A stretch of 13,766 nt of DNA from Acidobacteria bacterium 37-71-11 (GTDB taxonomy: Bacteria; Acidobacteriota; Thermoanaerobaculia; Thermoanaerobaculales; Thermoanaerobaculaceae): positions 1-13,766 of the forward strand of contig NCBR01000062.1 of NCBI GenBank assembly GCA_002279285.1, written 5' to 3'. The notes beneath the pieces were generated by a model. It saw only the letters and a list, made by a program, of their open reading frames with translations. It was not told where the DNA came from and made no database searches. Every line of letters begins with the position of its first letter. The stretch's first letter is position 1. Below, piece by piece: positions 6,755 through 13,686 of this stretch. Both the position numbers and the translations under genes were made by a program.

Positions 6755-6782
6755 GGGGTTCGGGGCTCGGGGCTCGGGGTTC
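6755..6782 (+). repeat. Four-copy G-rich heptad, putative G-quadruplex, between rfbB and rfbD
   Basis: Four consecutive heptamers read GGGGTTC, GGGGCTC, GGGGCTC, GGGGTTC. They give four runs of four guanines with uniform 3-base loops, the ideal intramolecular G-quadruplex pattern, and GGAG follows. The block starts one base after the rfbB stop and ends directly before the SD (GGAG, 6783-6786) of rfbD. It would form in the non-template DNA strand and in the mRNA. Confidence 0.8.
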
Positions 6783-6796
6783 GGAGACGAAGAGCG

Positions 6797-7633
6797 ATGA
6801 GGCTGCTCGTAACCGGGAGCCGGGGGCAGCTCGGCCTGGCGCTGCAACGCGCCGCAGCCGAGGCGGGGCACGAGTTCTCCGGCTACGATCTGCCGGAGCT
6901 CGACATCACCAACTCGGCGGCGGTTCGCGGCGCCGTCGCGGACGCCCGCCCGGACGCGCTCATCAACTGCGCGGCCTACACCGCCGTGGATGCCGCCGAG
7001 GCCGACGAAGCCCGGGCGCTCGCGGTCAACGGCGCTGCCGTCGCGGGCCTTGCCGCGGCCGCGGACGAGGCCGGTGCGCTGCTGGTGCAGATCTCGACCG
7101 ACTTCGTGTTCGACGGCGCCGCGACGCGACCCTACCGCGAGGACGATCCGCCGCACCCGATCTCCGCCTACGGCCGCACCAAGCTCGCGGGGGAGCACGC
7201 CGCCCGCCGTGCGCAGCGCCACCTGATCGTGCGGACGGCGTGGCTCTTCGGCGACGGCGCAAACTTCGTCGCCGCGATCCGCCGGCAGCTCGACGCGGGC
7301 GCCACGGAGCTCAGGGTCGTCGGCGACCAGCGCGGCTGTCCGACGTACGCGACGGACCTCGCCGGCGCCGTGATCGCCCTGCTCGAAGCGGGTACCGAGG
7401 GAATCGTCCACGCCGTCAATGCCGGCAGCGCAAGCTGGCGCGAGTTCGCGGTCGAGATCGTCCGGCAGCTGGGCGTGGCCGCCGAGGTCGTGCCCATCTC
7501 TACCGCGGACGCGGCCCGTCCCGCGCCCCGCCCGGCGTACTCGGTGCTGGACGCCTCTCGCTTTCGCGGGATCGTCGGCGCCGATCTTCCTCCATGGCAG
7601 GACGCGCTCGCACGACGGCTCGCTGCGGAATAG
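6797..7633 (+). CDS. rfbD: dTDP-4-dehydrorhamnose reductase
   Basis: RmlD/RfbD reduces dTDP-4-keto-L-rhamnose to dTDP-L-rhamnose with NAD(P)H, the last step of the rhamnose donor pathway. The 278-residue product carries GSRGQLG (7-13) for cofactor binding, the family stretch NCAAYTAVDAAE, STDFVFDG with T101 and D102, and YGRTK (Y125, K129). WREF and the C-terminal RPAPRPAYSVLD are also typical. It is slightly shorter than the E. coli enzyme (about 299). Start ATG 6797 has GGAG 10 bases upstream, right after the G-rich heptad block. The epimerase RmlC that acts between RfbB and RfbD is not in the window, nor fused to this protein, so it must be elsewhere if rhamnose is the product. Confidence 0.93.
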   Translation: MRLLVTGSRGQLGLALQRAAAEAGHEFSGYDLPELDITNSAAVRGAVADARPDALINCAAYTAVDAAEADEARALAVNGAAVAGLAAAADEAGALLVQISTDFVFDGAATRPYREDDPPHPISAYGRTKLAGEHAARRAQRHLIVRTAWLFGDGANFVAAIRRQLDAGATELRVVGDQRGCPTYATDLAGAVIALLEAGTEGIVHAVNAGSASWREFAVEIVRQLGVAAEVVPISTADAARPAPRPAYSVLDASRFRGIVGADLPPWQDALARRLAAE

Positions 7634-7668
7634 CGCGCGAACAACGTTGACGGACGCTCTATCGACTG

Positions 7669-7691
7669 AGTCGCAGATTAATGATGCGGCT
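7669..7691 (+). terminator. Weak hairpin after rfbD, possible terminator
   Basis: AGTCGCA (7669-7675) pairs with TGCGGCT (7685-7691) with one T-G wobble and a 9-base loop, followed by TGATTT. It lies 36 bases after the rfbD stop and before the next operon. The stem is short and the T-tract poor, so this is a tentative call. Confidence 0.25.
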
Positions 7692-7718
7692 TGATTTAGT
7701 GAAGGGGTTCACATAAAT
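7691..7718 (+). promoter_or_regulatory. AT-rich promoter candidate with CRP/FNR-like dyad for the oxidoreductase operon
   Basis: The stretch 7672-7720 is clearly AT-richer than the rest of the window. TTGATT (7691-7696) and ATAAAT (7713-7718) are spaced by 16 bases and could serve as -35 and -10. Between them lies AGTGA-N6-TCACA (7698-7713), containing the perfect inverted repeat GTGAA-GGGG-TTCAC. It differs from the CRP-type consensus TGTGA-N6-TCACA by one base. A regulator bound here would cover the spacer, which suggests repression. Predicted transcription would begin near 7725. Confidence 0.4.
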
Positions 7719-7757
7719 TGTCCGCCGGTGGGACCGGAGGTTGCTCACCGTTTGCGT

Positions 7758-8519
7758 ATGGATGCCATGACCACACCCGTCCGCCGCAGTGACGTCTACG
7801 ATGCTCTCGCCGCGCCCGTCGTCATCCTCGTCGGCCATTTCGGCAGCGGCAAGAGCGAGATCGCGCTCAACCTCGGGCTCGGCTTCCGGGCCCGGGGCGA
7901 GAAGGTGAGCATCGTGGACCTGGACGTGGTCAAGCCGTACTTCCGCTGCCGGCAGGCGCGCGAAGAGCTGCAGGCGAACGGCATCCGCCTCGTCGCCCCC
8001 GAGGGCGAGAACGCCCACGCCGACCTTCCCATCGTTCTCCCCGCCGTCCGCCATCTCCTTCAGCACGGCGGCGGCAAGGTCCTCATGGACGTCGGCGGCG
8101 ACCCGGTGGGGGCGCGCGCCCTCGGCTCGGTCTCCGATGCCGTCGTCATGGACAGGACCGAGCACCTCGTGGTGCTCAACTTCTTCCGCCCGTACACCGA
8201 GACGGTCGGCGAGGCGGTGGAGATGGTGCGGGCGATCGAGGCGGCGGCGCGGCTCCCTGTGACCGGGCTGCTCTCGAACACCCACCTGATGTCCGAGACC
8301 ACGCCCGAGATCGTGCTGGACGGCCTGACGATGGCGGAAGAGACCGCCGGGCGGCTGCGTCTGCCCGTACTCGCGGCGGTGGCCGACGAGACGACGGCCC
8401 GGGGTCTGGCGGAGGACGCTCTCCCGTGCCCGCTCCTCGTCCTCAAGAGGATCATCAGGCCCCCGTTCGAGGGGTCGCGCCAGCAGCGCAAGGTCGGACC
8501 ACTTTTCGTGCTCAACTGA
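7758..8519 (+). CDS. P-loop ATPase leading the 2-oxoacid oxidoreductase operon
   Basis: A soluble 253-residue nucleotide-binding protein. A Walker A motif, GHFGSGKSE, is at 26-34. DLDVVKPYF (54-62) follows in the position of the MinD/ParA/CobQ-type switch, and a Walker B-like strand KVLMDVGGDP is at about 107-116. The overall layout (ALNLGLGFRARGEKVSIVDLDVV) is that of the SIMIBI/ParA-like ATPase class, but there is no deviant KGGxGK signature, so it is not a plasmid partition ParA. Its role is unknown; a chaperone or maturation factor for the following iron-sulfur enzyme is a reasonable inference from gene order only. The start is uncertain: ATG 7758 and ATG 7767 are in frame, a TTG at 7752 is best spaced from GGAGG (7736-7740), and a GTG at 7728 is near the predicted transcript start. 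The stop is 16 bases before the ferredoxin gene. Confidence 0.75.
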   Translation: MDAMTTPVRRSDVYDALAAPVVILVGHFGSGKSEIALNLGLGFRARGEKVSIVDLDVVKPYFRCRQAREELQANGIRLVAPEGENAHADLPIVLPAVRHLLQHGGGKVLMDVGGDPVGARALGSVSDAVVMDRTEHLVVLNFFRPYTETVGEAVEMVRAIEAAARLPVTGLLSNTHLMSETTPEIVLDGLTMAEETAGRLRLPVLAAVADETTARGLAEDALPCPLLVLKRIIRPPFEGSRQQRKVGPLFVLN

Positions 8520-8535
8520 GAGAGGAGTCAGCCTG

Positions 8536-8769
8536 GTGCCCCAGATCCTCATCGATCGCGACCTCTGCAAAGGGTGCGAGCTGTGCGTCAACGCCTGCCC
8601 GCAGAAGATCCTCGCCCTGGGCCAGGAGATCAACGCGAAGGGATATTTCTTCGCTTCCGTCGTCGAACAGAAGCGGTGCATCGGCTGCCGCCTGTGCTGC
8701 ATCACGTGTCCCGACGTGGCGATCCAGATGCGCGTGTCGGGGACGATGTACCACTACTTCGCGTATTAG
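8536..8769 (+). CDS. vorD: 2-oxoacid:ferredoxin oxidoreductase delta subunit (2[4Fe-4S] ferredoxin)
   Basis: A 77-residue ferredoxin-like protein with two complete cluster motifs, CKGCELCVNACP (C11, C14, C17, C21) and CIGCRLCCITCP (C48, C51, C54, C58, with an extra C55). In KorABCD/VorABCD complexes this delta subunit carries electrons from the TPP site to external ferredoxin. The GTG start at 8536 is supported by AGAGGAG about nine bases upstream. The gene sits directly before the alpha subunit gene, the usual order in this enzyme family. The sequence cannot distinguish a 2-oxoglutarate from a 2-oxoisovalerate enzyme. Confidence 0.92.
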   Translation: MPQILIDRDLCKGCELCVNACPQKILALGQEINAKGYFFASVVEQKRCIGCRLCCITCPDVAIQMRVSGTMYHYFAY

Positions 8770-8794
8770 AGCGGCGCCAGCAACGGAGCGAGTC

Positions 8795-9883
8795 ATGGCA
8801 AAGAAGCTCATGAAGGGGTGCGAGGCGATCGGCGAGGCGGCGATCAAGGCCGGCTGCAAGCTCTTCTTCGGCTATCCGATCACGCCGCAGAACGAAATTC
8901 CCGAGTACATGGCGCACCGGCTGCCGCAGGTCGGCGGCACGTTCGTCCAGGCCGAGAGCGAGGTCGCGGCGTCGAACATGATCTACGGCGCGGCGGGCAG
9001 CGGCGAGCGCGTGTTCACGTCCTCGTCGTCACCGGGCATTTCGCTGATGCAGGAAGGGATCTCGTACATCGCCGGGTCCGAGCTGCCGGTCGTCATCGTG
9101 AATATCATGCGCGCCGGGCCGGGGCTGGGCGGGATCCTCCCGAGCCAGAGCGATTACTTCCAGGCGACCAAGGGCGGGGGGCACGGCGACTACCGCCTCC
9201 TCGTCCTGGCCCCGTGGTCGGTGCAGGAAGCCGCGGACCTGGTGCAGGACGCGTTCGACCTCGCCGACTACTACCGCAACCCCGTCATGGTGCTGGGTGA
9301 CGGGTTGATCGGCCAGATGATGGAACCGGTCGAGTTCAGGGCCGAGCGCACGCCGTGCAAGCCGTTGTCGCCCAAGGCATGGGCCGCGACAGGGTGCAAC
9401 GGCGACCGGCCCACGAACATCATCAACTCGCTATTCCTCGACCCCGAGGTGCTGGAGCGCCACAACCAGAAGCTCAAGGCCAAGTACGACCTCATGGTGC
9501 GCGACGAGGTGCGATGCGCCGCCTACGGCACCGATCGCCCGTACGAGGTGCTGATCGTCGCGTACGGCACGGTGGCGCGGGTGTGCAGCACGGCGCTCGA
9601 CGACCTGCGCGAGGACGGCGTCGGCGCGGCGCTGTTCCGCCCCATTACCCTCTTTCCGTTCCCGTACGCCGAGTTGCGGGCGGCGGCCGAGACCGCCCGC
9701 GCGGTGCTGGTGGTCGAACTCTCGACCGGACAGATGATCGAGGACGTCCGCCTCGCCCTCGAAGGGTCGCGCCCGATCCATTTCCTGGGCCGTCAGGGCG
9801 GCATGCTCATCAGCCCCGAGGCGGTGGCGGAGCGGGTCAACGCGATTTGCGCCGGGCTGCGCGCGGAGGTGCGTCATGGTTGA
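8795..9883 (+). CDS. vorB: 2-oxoacid:ferredoxin oxidoreductase alpha subunit, VorB type
   Basis: A 362-residue protein matching the VorB/KorA family (3-methyl-2-oxobutanoate or 2-oxoglutarate:ferredoxin oxidoreductase). The N-terminus carries the pyrimidine-binding domain: MKGCEAIGEAAIKAG, GYPITPQNEIPEYM, AESEVAASNMIYGAA, then TSSSSPGISLMQEGISYIAG and LPSQSDYFQATKGGGHGDYR. The C-terminal part (from about 250) is the transketolase C-terminal-like domain (VLIVAYGTVARV, LFRPITLFPFP). The enzyme oxidatively decarboxylates a 2-oxoacid to its acyl-CoA and reduces ferredoxin, reversibly, in the cytoplasm. I chose ATG 8795 (GGAG at 8785-8788) because the open frame further upstream runs through the ferredoxin gene and is not coding. 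Its stop overlaps the beta gene start by eight bases. The substrate is unresolved. Confidence 0.93.
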   Translation: MAKKLMKGCEAIGEAAIKAGCKLFFGYPITPQNEIPEYMAHRLPQVGGTFVQAESEVAASNMIYGAAGSGERVFTSSSSPGISLMQEGISYIAGSELPVVIVNIMRAGPGLGGILPSQSDYFQATKGGGHGDYRLLVLAPWSVQEAADLVQDAFDLADYYRNPVMVLGDGLIGQMMEPVEFRAERTPCKPLSPKAWAATGCNGDRPTNIINSLFLDPEVLERHNQKLKAKYDLMVRDEVRCAAYGTDRPYEVLIVAYGTVARVCSTALDDLREDGVGAALFRPITLFPFPYAELRAAAETARAVLVVELSTGQMIEDVRLALEGSRPIHFLGRQGGMLISPEAVAERVNAICAGLRAEVRHG

Positions 9884-10661
9884 AACCGTGGTGTTCGCCC
9901 GGCCGCAGGCGCTGGCTCCGGTGCCCACGCACTACTGCCCGGGGTGCACGCACGGGGTGATCCACCGCCTGGTGGCCGAGGTCCTGGACGAGCTGGGGCT
10001 CGCGCAGCGCACCGTCGGCATCGCACCGGTCGGGTGCTCGGTGCTCGCCTACAACTACTTCTCCACCGACTTCCACGAGGCGGCCCACGGCCGCGCGCCG
10101 GCGGTCGCCACCGGCGTCAAACGCGCCAGGCCGGACCTCATCGTCTTCGCCTACCAGGGCGACGGGGACCTCGCCTCGATCGGCATGGCCGAGATCGTCC
10201 ACTGCGCCAACCGCGGCGAGAAGATCACGGTGGTGTTCGTCAACAACGCCATCTACGGCATGACCGGCGGGCAGATGGCGCCGACGACGCTACCCGGCCA
10301 GGTCGCGACGACGTGCCCGCTCGGCCGCGACGTAAGCCTGGCGGGGTATCCGATCCGCGTCGCCGAGCTGCTCGCCACATTGCGGACCCCCGCCTTCGTC
10401 GCCCGCGCCGCCGTTCACACCCCGCTCCACGCCGTGACGGCCAAGGAGATGCTGCGGCGCGCGTTCCGCTACCAGGCGGAGGGCACGTGCTTCTCGCTGG
10501 TCGAGGTCCTTTCCACCTGTCCCACCAACTGGGGCATGCCCCCCGTCGAGGCGACGGAGTGGGTGGAGAAGAACATGGTGCCGTACTACCCGCTCGGCGT
10601 GTTCAAGACGCCGGAAGGGGTCGACCGCGCCCCCCGACCGGCGCCGGCTGAGGAGGGATGA
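9876..10661 (+). CDS. vorA: 2-oxoacid:ferredoxin oxidoreductase beta subunit (TPP-binding)
   Basis: A 261-residue protein that holds thiamine pyrophosphate and one [4Fe-4S] cluster in this enzyme family. The TPP/Mg motif starts at GDGDLASIG (95-103) and ends in FVNNAIYGMTGGQ (N123, N124). Candidate cluster cysteines are C21 and C24 in HYCPGCTHG, C54 in PVGCSV and C215 in STCPTNWG. Together with VorB it forms the active site for 2-oxoacid decarboxylation and oxidation. Start ATG 9876 overlaps the VorB stop and has GGAGGTG a few bases upstream. The length is close to other KorB/VorA proteins. The C-terminal segment (NMVPYYPLGVFKTPEG) is characteristic of the family. Confidence 0.93.
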   Translation: MVETVVFARPQALAPVPTHYCPGCTHGVIHRLVAEVLDELGLAQRTVGIAPVGCSVLAYNYFSTDFHEAAHGRAPAVATGVKRARPDLIVFAYQGDGDLASIGMAEIVHCANRGEKITVVFVNNAIYGMTGGQMAPTTLPGQVATTCPLGRDVSLAGYPIRVAELLATLRTPAFVARAAVHTPLHAVTAKEMLRRAFRYQAEGTCFSLVEVLSTCPTNWGMPPVEATEWVEKNMVPYYPLGVFKTPEGVDRAPRPAPAEEG

Positions 10662-11239
10662 TGCAGAACGACCTGATCATCGCGGGGTTCGGCGGCCAGG
10701 GCGTCCTCCTCATCGGGAAGATGCTCGCCTACGCCGGCATGGCCGACGGCAAGGAAGTCTCCTGGCTTCCCTCGTACGGGCCGGAGATGCGCGGAGGGAC
10801 GTGCAACTGCACGGTCGTGATCGCCGACCGGCCGGTGGGCTCGCCCGTCGTCGAGCGTCCATGGGTCGCCATGGTGATGAACCTGCCGTCGCTGGAGAAG
10901 TACGAGGAGATGGTCAAGCCGGGCGGGCTCCTGCTCGTCAACACCTCGCTGATCAACCGCGAGGTGCGGCGCACCGACGTGCGCGTCGTCAAGGTGCCGG
11001 CCAACGAGATCGCCAACCGGCTCGGCAACCCGCGCGCGGCGAACATGGTGGCGCTGGGCGCGTACCTGGGCGCGACGCGGGCGGTCTCGCTCGCGGCCGT
11101 CGAGGGGCTCGTGCGCGAGACGTTCGCGGGCAAGGCGAAGGTGATCGACTCCAACCTCGCCGCGCTGCAGGAAGGGTACGCGCTCGGGGAGCGGGAAGCG
11201 GCGGACGGCAAGGTCGTGCCGCAGGAGGTCGGCGCATGA
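10658..11239 (+). CDS. vorC: 2-oxoacid:ferredoxin oxidoreductase gamma subunit
   Basis: A 193-residue gamma subunit with the family signature GFGGQGVLLIGKMLAYAG (10-27) and SYGPEMRGGTCNCTVVI (39-55). The gamma subunit is a structural partner that contacts the CoA-binding region in known 2-oxoacid:ferredoxin oxidoreductases. The start ATG 10658 overlaps the beta stop as ATGA, with GAGGAGGG immediately upstream; an adjacent ATG at 10661 is an equally possible start, one residue later. The stop overlaps the next gene by four bases (ATGA). With VorD, VorB and VorA it completes a four-subunit enzyme. Confidence 0.93.
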   Translation: MMQNDLIIAGFGGQGVLLIGKMLAYAGMADGKEVSWLPSYGPEMRGGTCNCTVVIADRPVGSPVVERPWVAMVMNLPSLEKYEEMVKPGGLLLVNTSLINREVRRTDVRVVKVPANEIANRLGNPRAANMVALGAYLGATRAVSLAAVEGLVRETFAGKAKVIDSNLAALQEGYALGEREAADGKVVPQEVGA

Positions 11240-11721
11240 ACGGACAGCCGTGCGTGAACACCGCACCCCTTGACGAGATCCTCGCCCGGTACCCCGCGTC
11301 CGAGACGGCGCTGATCCAGGTGCTGCAGGACGTCCACCACGCCTACCACTACCTGCCGTGCGACGTGCTGGTGAAGGTCGCCGACGCGCTCGACGTGCCG
11401 CTCGCCAAGGTGTTCTCGGTGGGCACGTTCTACAAAGCCTTCTCACTGGTGCCGCAGGGGCGGACGATCGTCCGGGTGTGCACCGGCACCGCCTGCCACA
11501 TCCGCGGCGCGAACCGCCTCATCGAGGAGATCGAGCGTCTGCTCAAGATCAAGTCCGGGGAGACGACCGAGGACATGGGCTTCACCATCAAGACCGTCAA
11601 CTGCGTCGGGGCGTGCGCCATGGCCCCGGTCGTGATCGTCGGCGAGCGGTACCACGGGAGCGCCGAACCCGCAAAGGTCGCCAAGTACATCGCCGAAGCG
11701 GAGGCGGACCATGAGAATTGA
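11236..11721 (+). CDS. nuoE: NuoE-like [2Fe-2S] protein of an NADH-linked diaphorase module
   Basis: A 161-residue thioredoxin-like [2Fe-2S] protein of the NuoE/HydC/HndA family. The cluster ligands are C82 and C87 (CTGTAC, CxxxxC) and C123 and C127 (CVGAC, CxxxC), with MAPVV following as usual. The helical N-terminal half shows LIQVLQDVHHAYHYLP and VFSVGTFYKAF, both typical. In complex I and in NAD-dependent or electron-bifurcating hydrogenases this subunit sits beside the FMN/NADH-binding NuoF-like subunit. The start ATG 11236 overlaps the VorC stop by four bases and has AGGAGG upstream. It overlaps the next gene by 11 bases. Its position directly after a 2-oxoacid oxidoreductase, with no other complex I genes in view, indicates a role other than the respiratory chain. 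Confidence 0.92.
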   Translation: MNGQPCVNTAPLDEILARYPASETALIQVLQDVHHAYHYLPCDVLVKVADALDVPLAKVFSVGTFYKAFSLVPQGRTIVRVCTGTACHIRGANRLIEEIERLLKIKSGETTEDMGFTIKTVNCVGACAMAPVVIVGERYHGSAEPAKVAKYIAEAEADHEN

Positions 11722-13606
11722 GTCGGCCGCCGCGTACGACGAGTTCCGCCGCCGCGCGCTGGACTCCGCCGCGGCGCATCGCCAGGAGGTCCTGGTGTGT
11801 TGCGGCACCGGGTGCCTCGCCAACGGCTCGATGCGCGTCGCGGAGACGTTTGCGAAGGAGTTCCAGGCCCGCGGCCTGACCGCCGAGGTCGGCACGTTCA
11901 CCAAGCGCACCGGCTGCCACGGTTTCTGCCAGCGCGGGCCGCTGGTGGTGATCCAGCCGGCGGGGATCCTCTACACGCAGGTGAAGCCCAGGGACGTCGC
12001 CGAGATCTGCGAGAAGACGGTGGCCGGCGGGACGGTGATCCCGCGGCTGCTGTACAAGAACCCCGCGGACAACAAGCGGGTGGAGCACTACGGCGACGTG
12101 CCGTTCTACGCCAACCAGACGCGGGTCGCGATGCGCAATATCGGCAAGATCGACCCGACCGACATCGCCGACGCGATCGGCCACGGCGCGTACGCCGGCC
12201 TCGTCAAGGCGATGTCCGAGATGACCCCGGAGCGGGTGATCGGCGAGATCGAGCGCTCCGGCCTGCGCGGGCGCGGCGGCGCCGGGTTCGTCACCGCGCG
12301 CAAGTGGCGCGCGTGCCGCAACGCCGAGGGCGAGCGCAAGTTCGTCGTCTGCAACGGCGACGAGGGCGATCCCGGCGCGTTCAAGGACCGCTCGATCATG
12401 GAGGGCGACCCGCACTCGGTGTTGGAGGGGATCGTCATCGGCGCCTGGGCCGTGGGGGCGCACGAAGGGTTCATCTACGTGCGCGACGAGTACCCCTTGG
12501 CCGTGGTCAACCTCACGGTCGCGATCGAGCAGGCGCGCCGGCACGGCTTCCTCGGCGCCAACATCCTCGGCACCGGCTTCGACTTCGACCTCGCGATCTC
12601 GCGGGGCGGCGGCGCCTTCGTCTGCGGCGAGTCGTCCGCCCTCATGCGGTCGATCGAGGGGAAGGTCGGCGAGCCGCGGCAGAAGTACGTCCACGCCACC
12701 GACAAGGGCCTCTTCGACCGGCCCACGGTGCTCAACAACGTCGAGACCTGGGCCGACGTGGGCGCGATCCTGCTTCACGGCGCCGAGTGGTTCGCCGGCA
12801 TGGGCACCGAGAAGTCGAAGGGGACGAAGGCGTTCTCGCTGGTCGGCAAGGTCAAGAACACCGGCCTCATCGAGTTGCCGATGGGGATGACGCTGCGCGA
12901 CATCGTCTACGGCATCGGCGGGGGGATCATCGGCGACCGCCCGTTCAAGGCGGTGCAGACCGGCGGGCCGTCCGGCGGCTGCGTGCCGGAGTCGCTCCTC
13001 GACCTGCCGGTGGACTACGAGAGGCTCACCGAGGCGGGCTCGATGATGGGCTCCGGCGGCATGATCGTCATGGACGACCGCACCTGCATGGTCGACGTGG
13101 CGCGCTACTTCTTGAGCTTCCTCACCGAGGAGTCGTGCGGGAAGTGCGTGCCGTGCCGCGAGGGCCTCAAGCAGATGCTGGCCATCTACGACGACCTGGT
13201 CGCGGGGCGCGGCAAGCCCGGCGACATCGAGCGGATCGAGACGCTGGCGGCAGGGATGCAGCTCGGCTCGCTGTGCGAGCTGGGCAAGTCGGCGCCGAAC
13301 CCGGTGCTGTCCACCCTCAGGTATTTCCGCTCGGAGTACGAGGCCCACATCTTCGCTCAGACCTGCCCGGCCGGGATGTGCCGCGACCTGACGTCGTACG
13401 AGATCGTGCCGGAGCTGTGCAACGGCTGCCACCTCTGCTTCAAGGCGTGCCCGGCCGATGCGATCACCGGCGAGACCAAGAAGCTGCACACGATCCACCA
13501 GGAGAAGTGCATCTCGTGCGGTGCGTGCTACGACGTCTGTCCAACGGAGGGCGCCGTGCGCTTCTTCCCGAAGAACCGGCCCGCGGAGAACCGGGAGGCG
13601 GTATGA
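11711..13606 (+). CDS. nuoF: NuoF/HydB-like NADH-binding flavoprotein with extra Fe-S clusters
   Basis: A 631-residue, multi-cluster flavoprotein. The N-terminal domain (about 25-110) is a thioredoxin-like [2Fe-2S] domain with C30/C35 and C69/C73. From about 185 comes the NADH/FMN domain: GLRGRGGAGFVTARKW, NGDEGDPGAFKDR, and GGGAFVCGESSALMRSIEG. A SLBB-like region and the N3-type [4Fe-4S] site follow, with C476, C479, C482 and C522. The C-terminus adds two ferredoxin clusters (C570, C573, C576, C580 and C600, C603, C606, C610). This is the domain order of HydB/HndC, the NADH-reacting subunit of electron-bifurcating hydrogenases and formate dehydrogenases, rather than of respiratory NuoF, which lacks both end domains. 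Start ATG 11711 has GGAGG upstream and overlaps the NuoE stop. Bifurcating activity itself cannot be concluded from the domain layout alone. Confidence 0.93.
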   Translation: MRIESAAAYDEFRRRALDSAAAHRQEVLVCCGTGCLANGSMRVAETFAKEFQARGLTAEVGTFTKRTGCHGFCQRGPLVVIQPAGILYTQVKPRDVAEICEKTVAGGTVIPRLLYKNPADNKRVEHYGDVPFYANQTRVAMRNIGKIDPTDIADAIGHGAYAGLVKAMSEMTPERVIGEIERSGLRGRGGAGFVTARKWRACRNAEGERKFVVCNGDEGDPGAFKDRSIMEGDPHSVLEGIVIGAWAVGAHEGFIYVRDEYPLAVVNLTVAIEQARRHGFLGANILGTGFDFDLAISRGGGAFVCGESSALMRSIEGKVGEPRQKYVHATDKGLFDRPTVLNNVETWADVGAILLHGAEWFAGMGTEKSKGTKAFSLVGKVKNTGLIELPMGMTLRDIVYGIGGGIIGDRPFKAVQTGGPSGGCVPESLLDLPVDYERLTEAGSMMGSGGMIVMDDRTCMVDVARYFLSFLTEESCGKCVPCREGLKQMLAIYDDLVAGRGKPGDIERIETLAAGMQLGSLCELGKSAPNPVLSTLRYFRSEYEAHIFAQTCPAGMCRDLTSYEIVPELCNGCHLCFKACPADAITGETKKLHTIHQEKCISCGACYDVCPTEGAVRFFPKNRPAENREAV

Positions 13607-13686
13607 GCGGTGTTGCGGCCGAGCGCGGCGGACGGGGGAGAGACGACAGGGGACGGGCGGCGGTCCGAACGGGAGGCGAGGAAACG

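Noticed and set aside
6755..6782. CRISPR-like or mobile-element repeat
   Set aside because: The four heptamers are directly adjacent with no spacers, no flanking duplication and no transposase, so they are a simple tandem repeat.
8426..8794. Extended N-terminus for VorB
   Set aside because: The frame is open upstream of 8795, but it overlaps the end of the ATPase gene and all of the ferredoxin gene in a different frame, and the product is Arg/Ser-rich. ATG 8795 with its SD gives the family N-terminus.
11597..13498. Long (about 630-codon) antisense open frame opposite the NuoF-like gene
   Set aside because: The sense gene has all cofactor motifs. The antisense product is low-complexity with many His/Arg/Asp/Ala and is explained by the GC-rich third positions of the sense codons.
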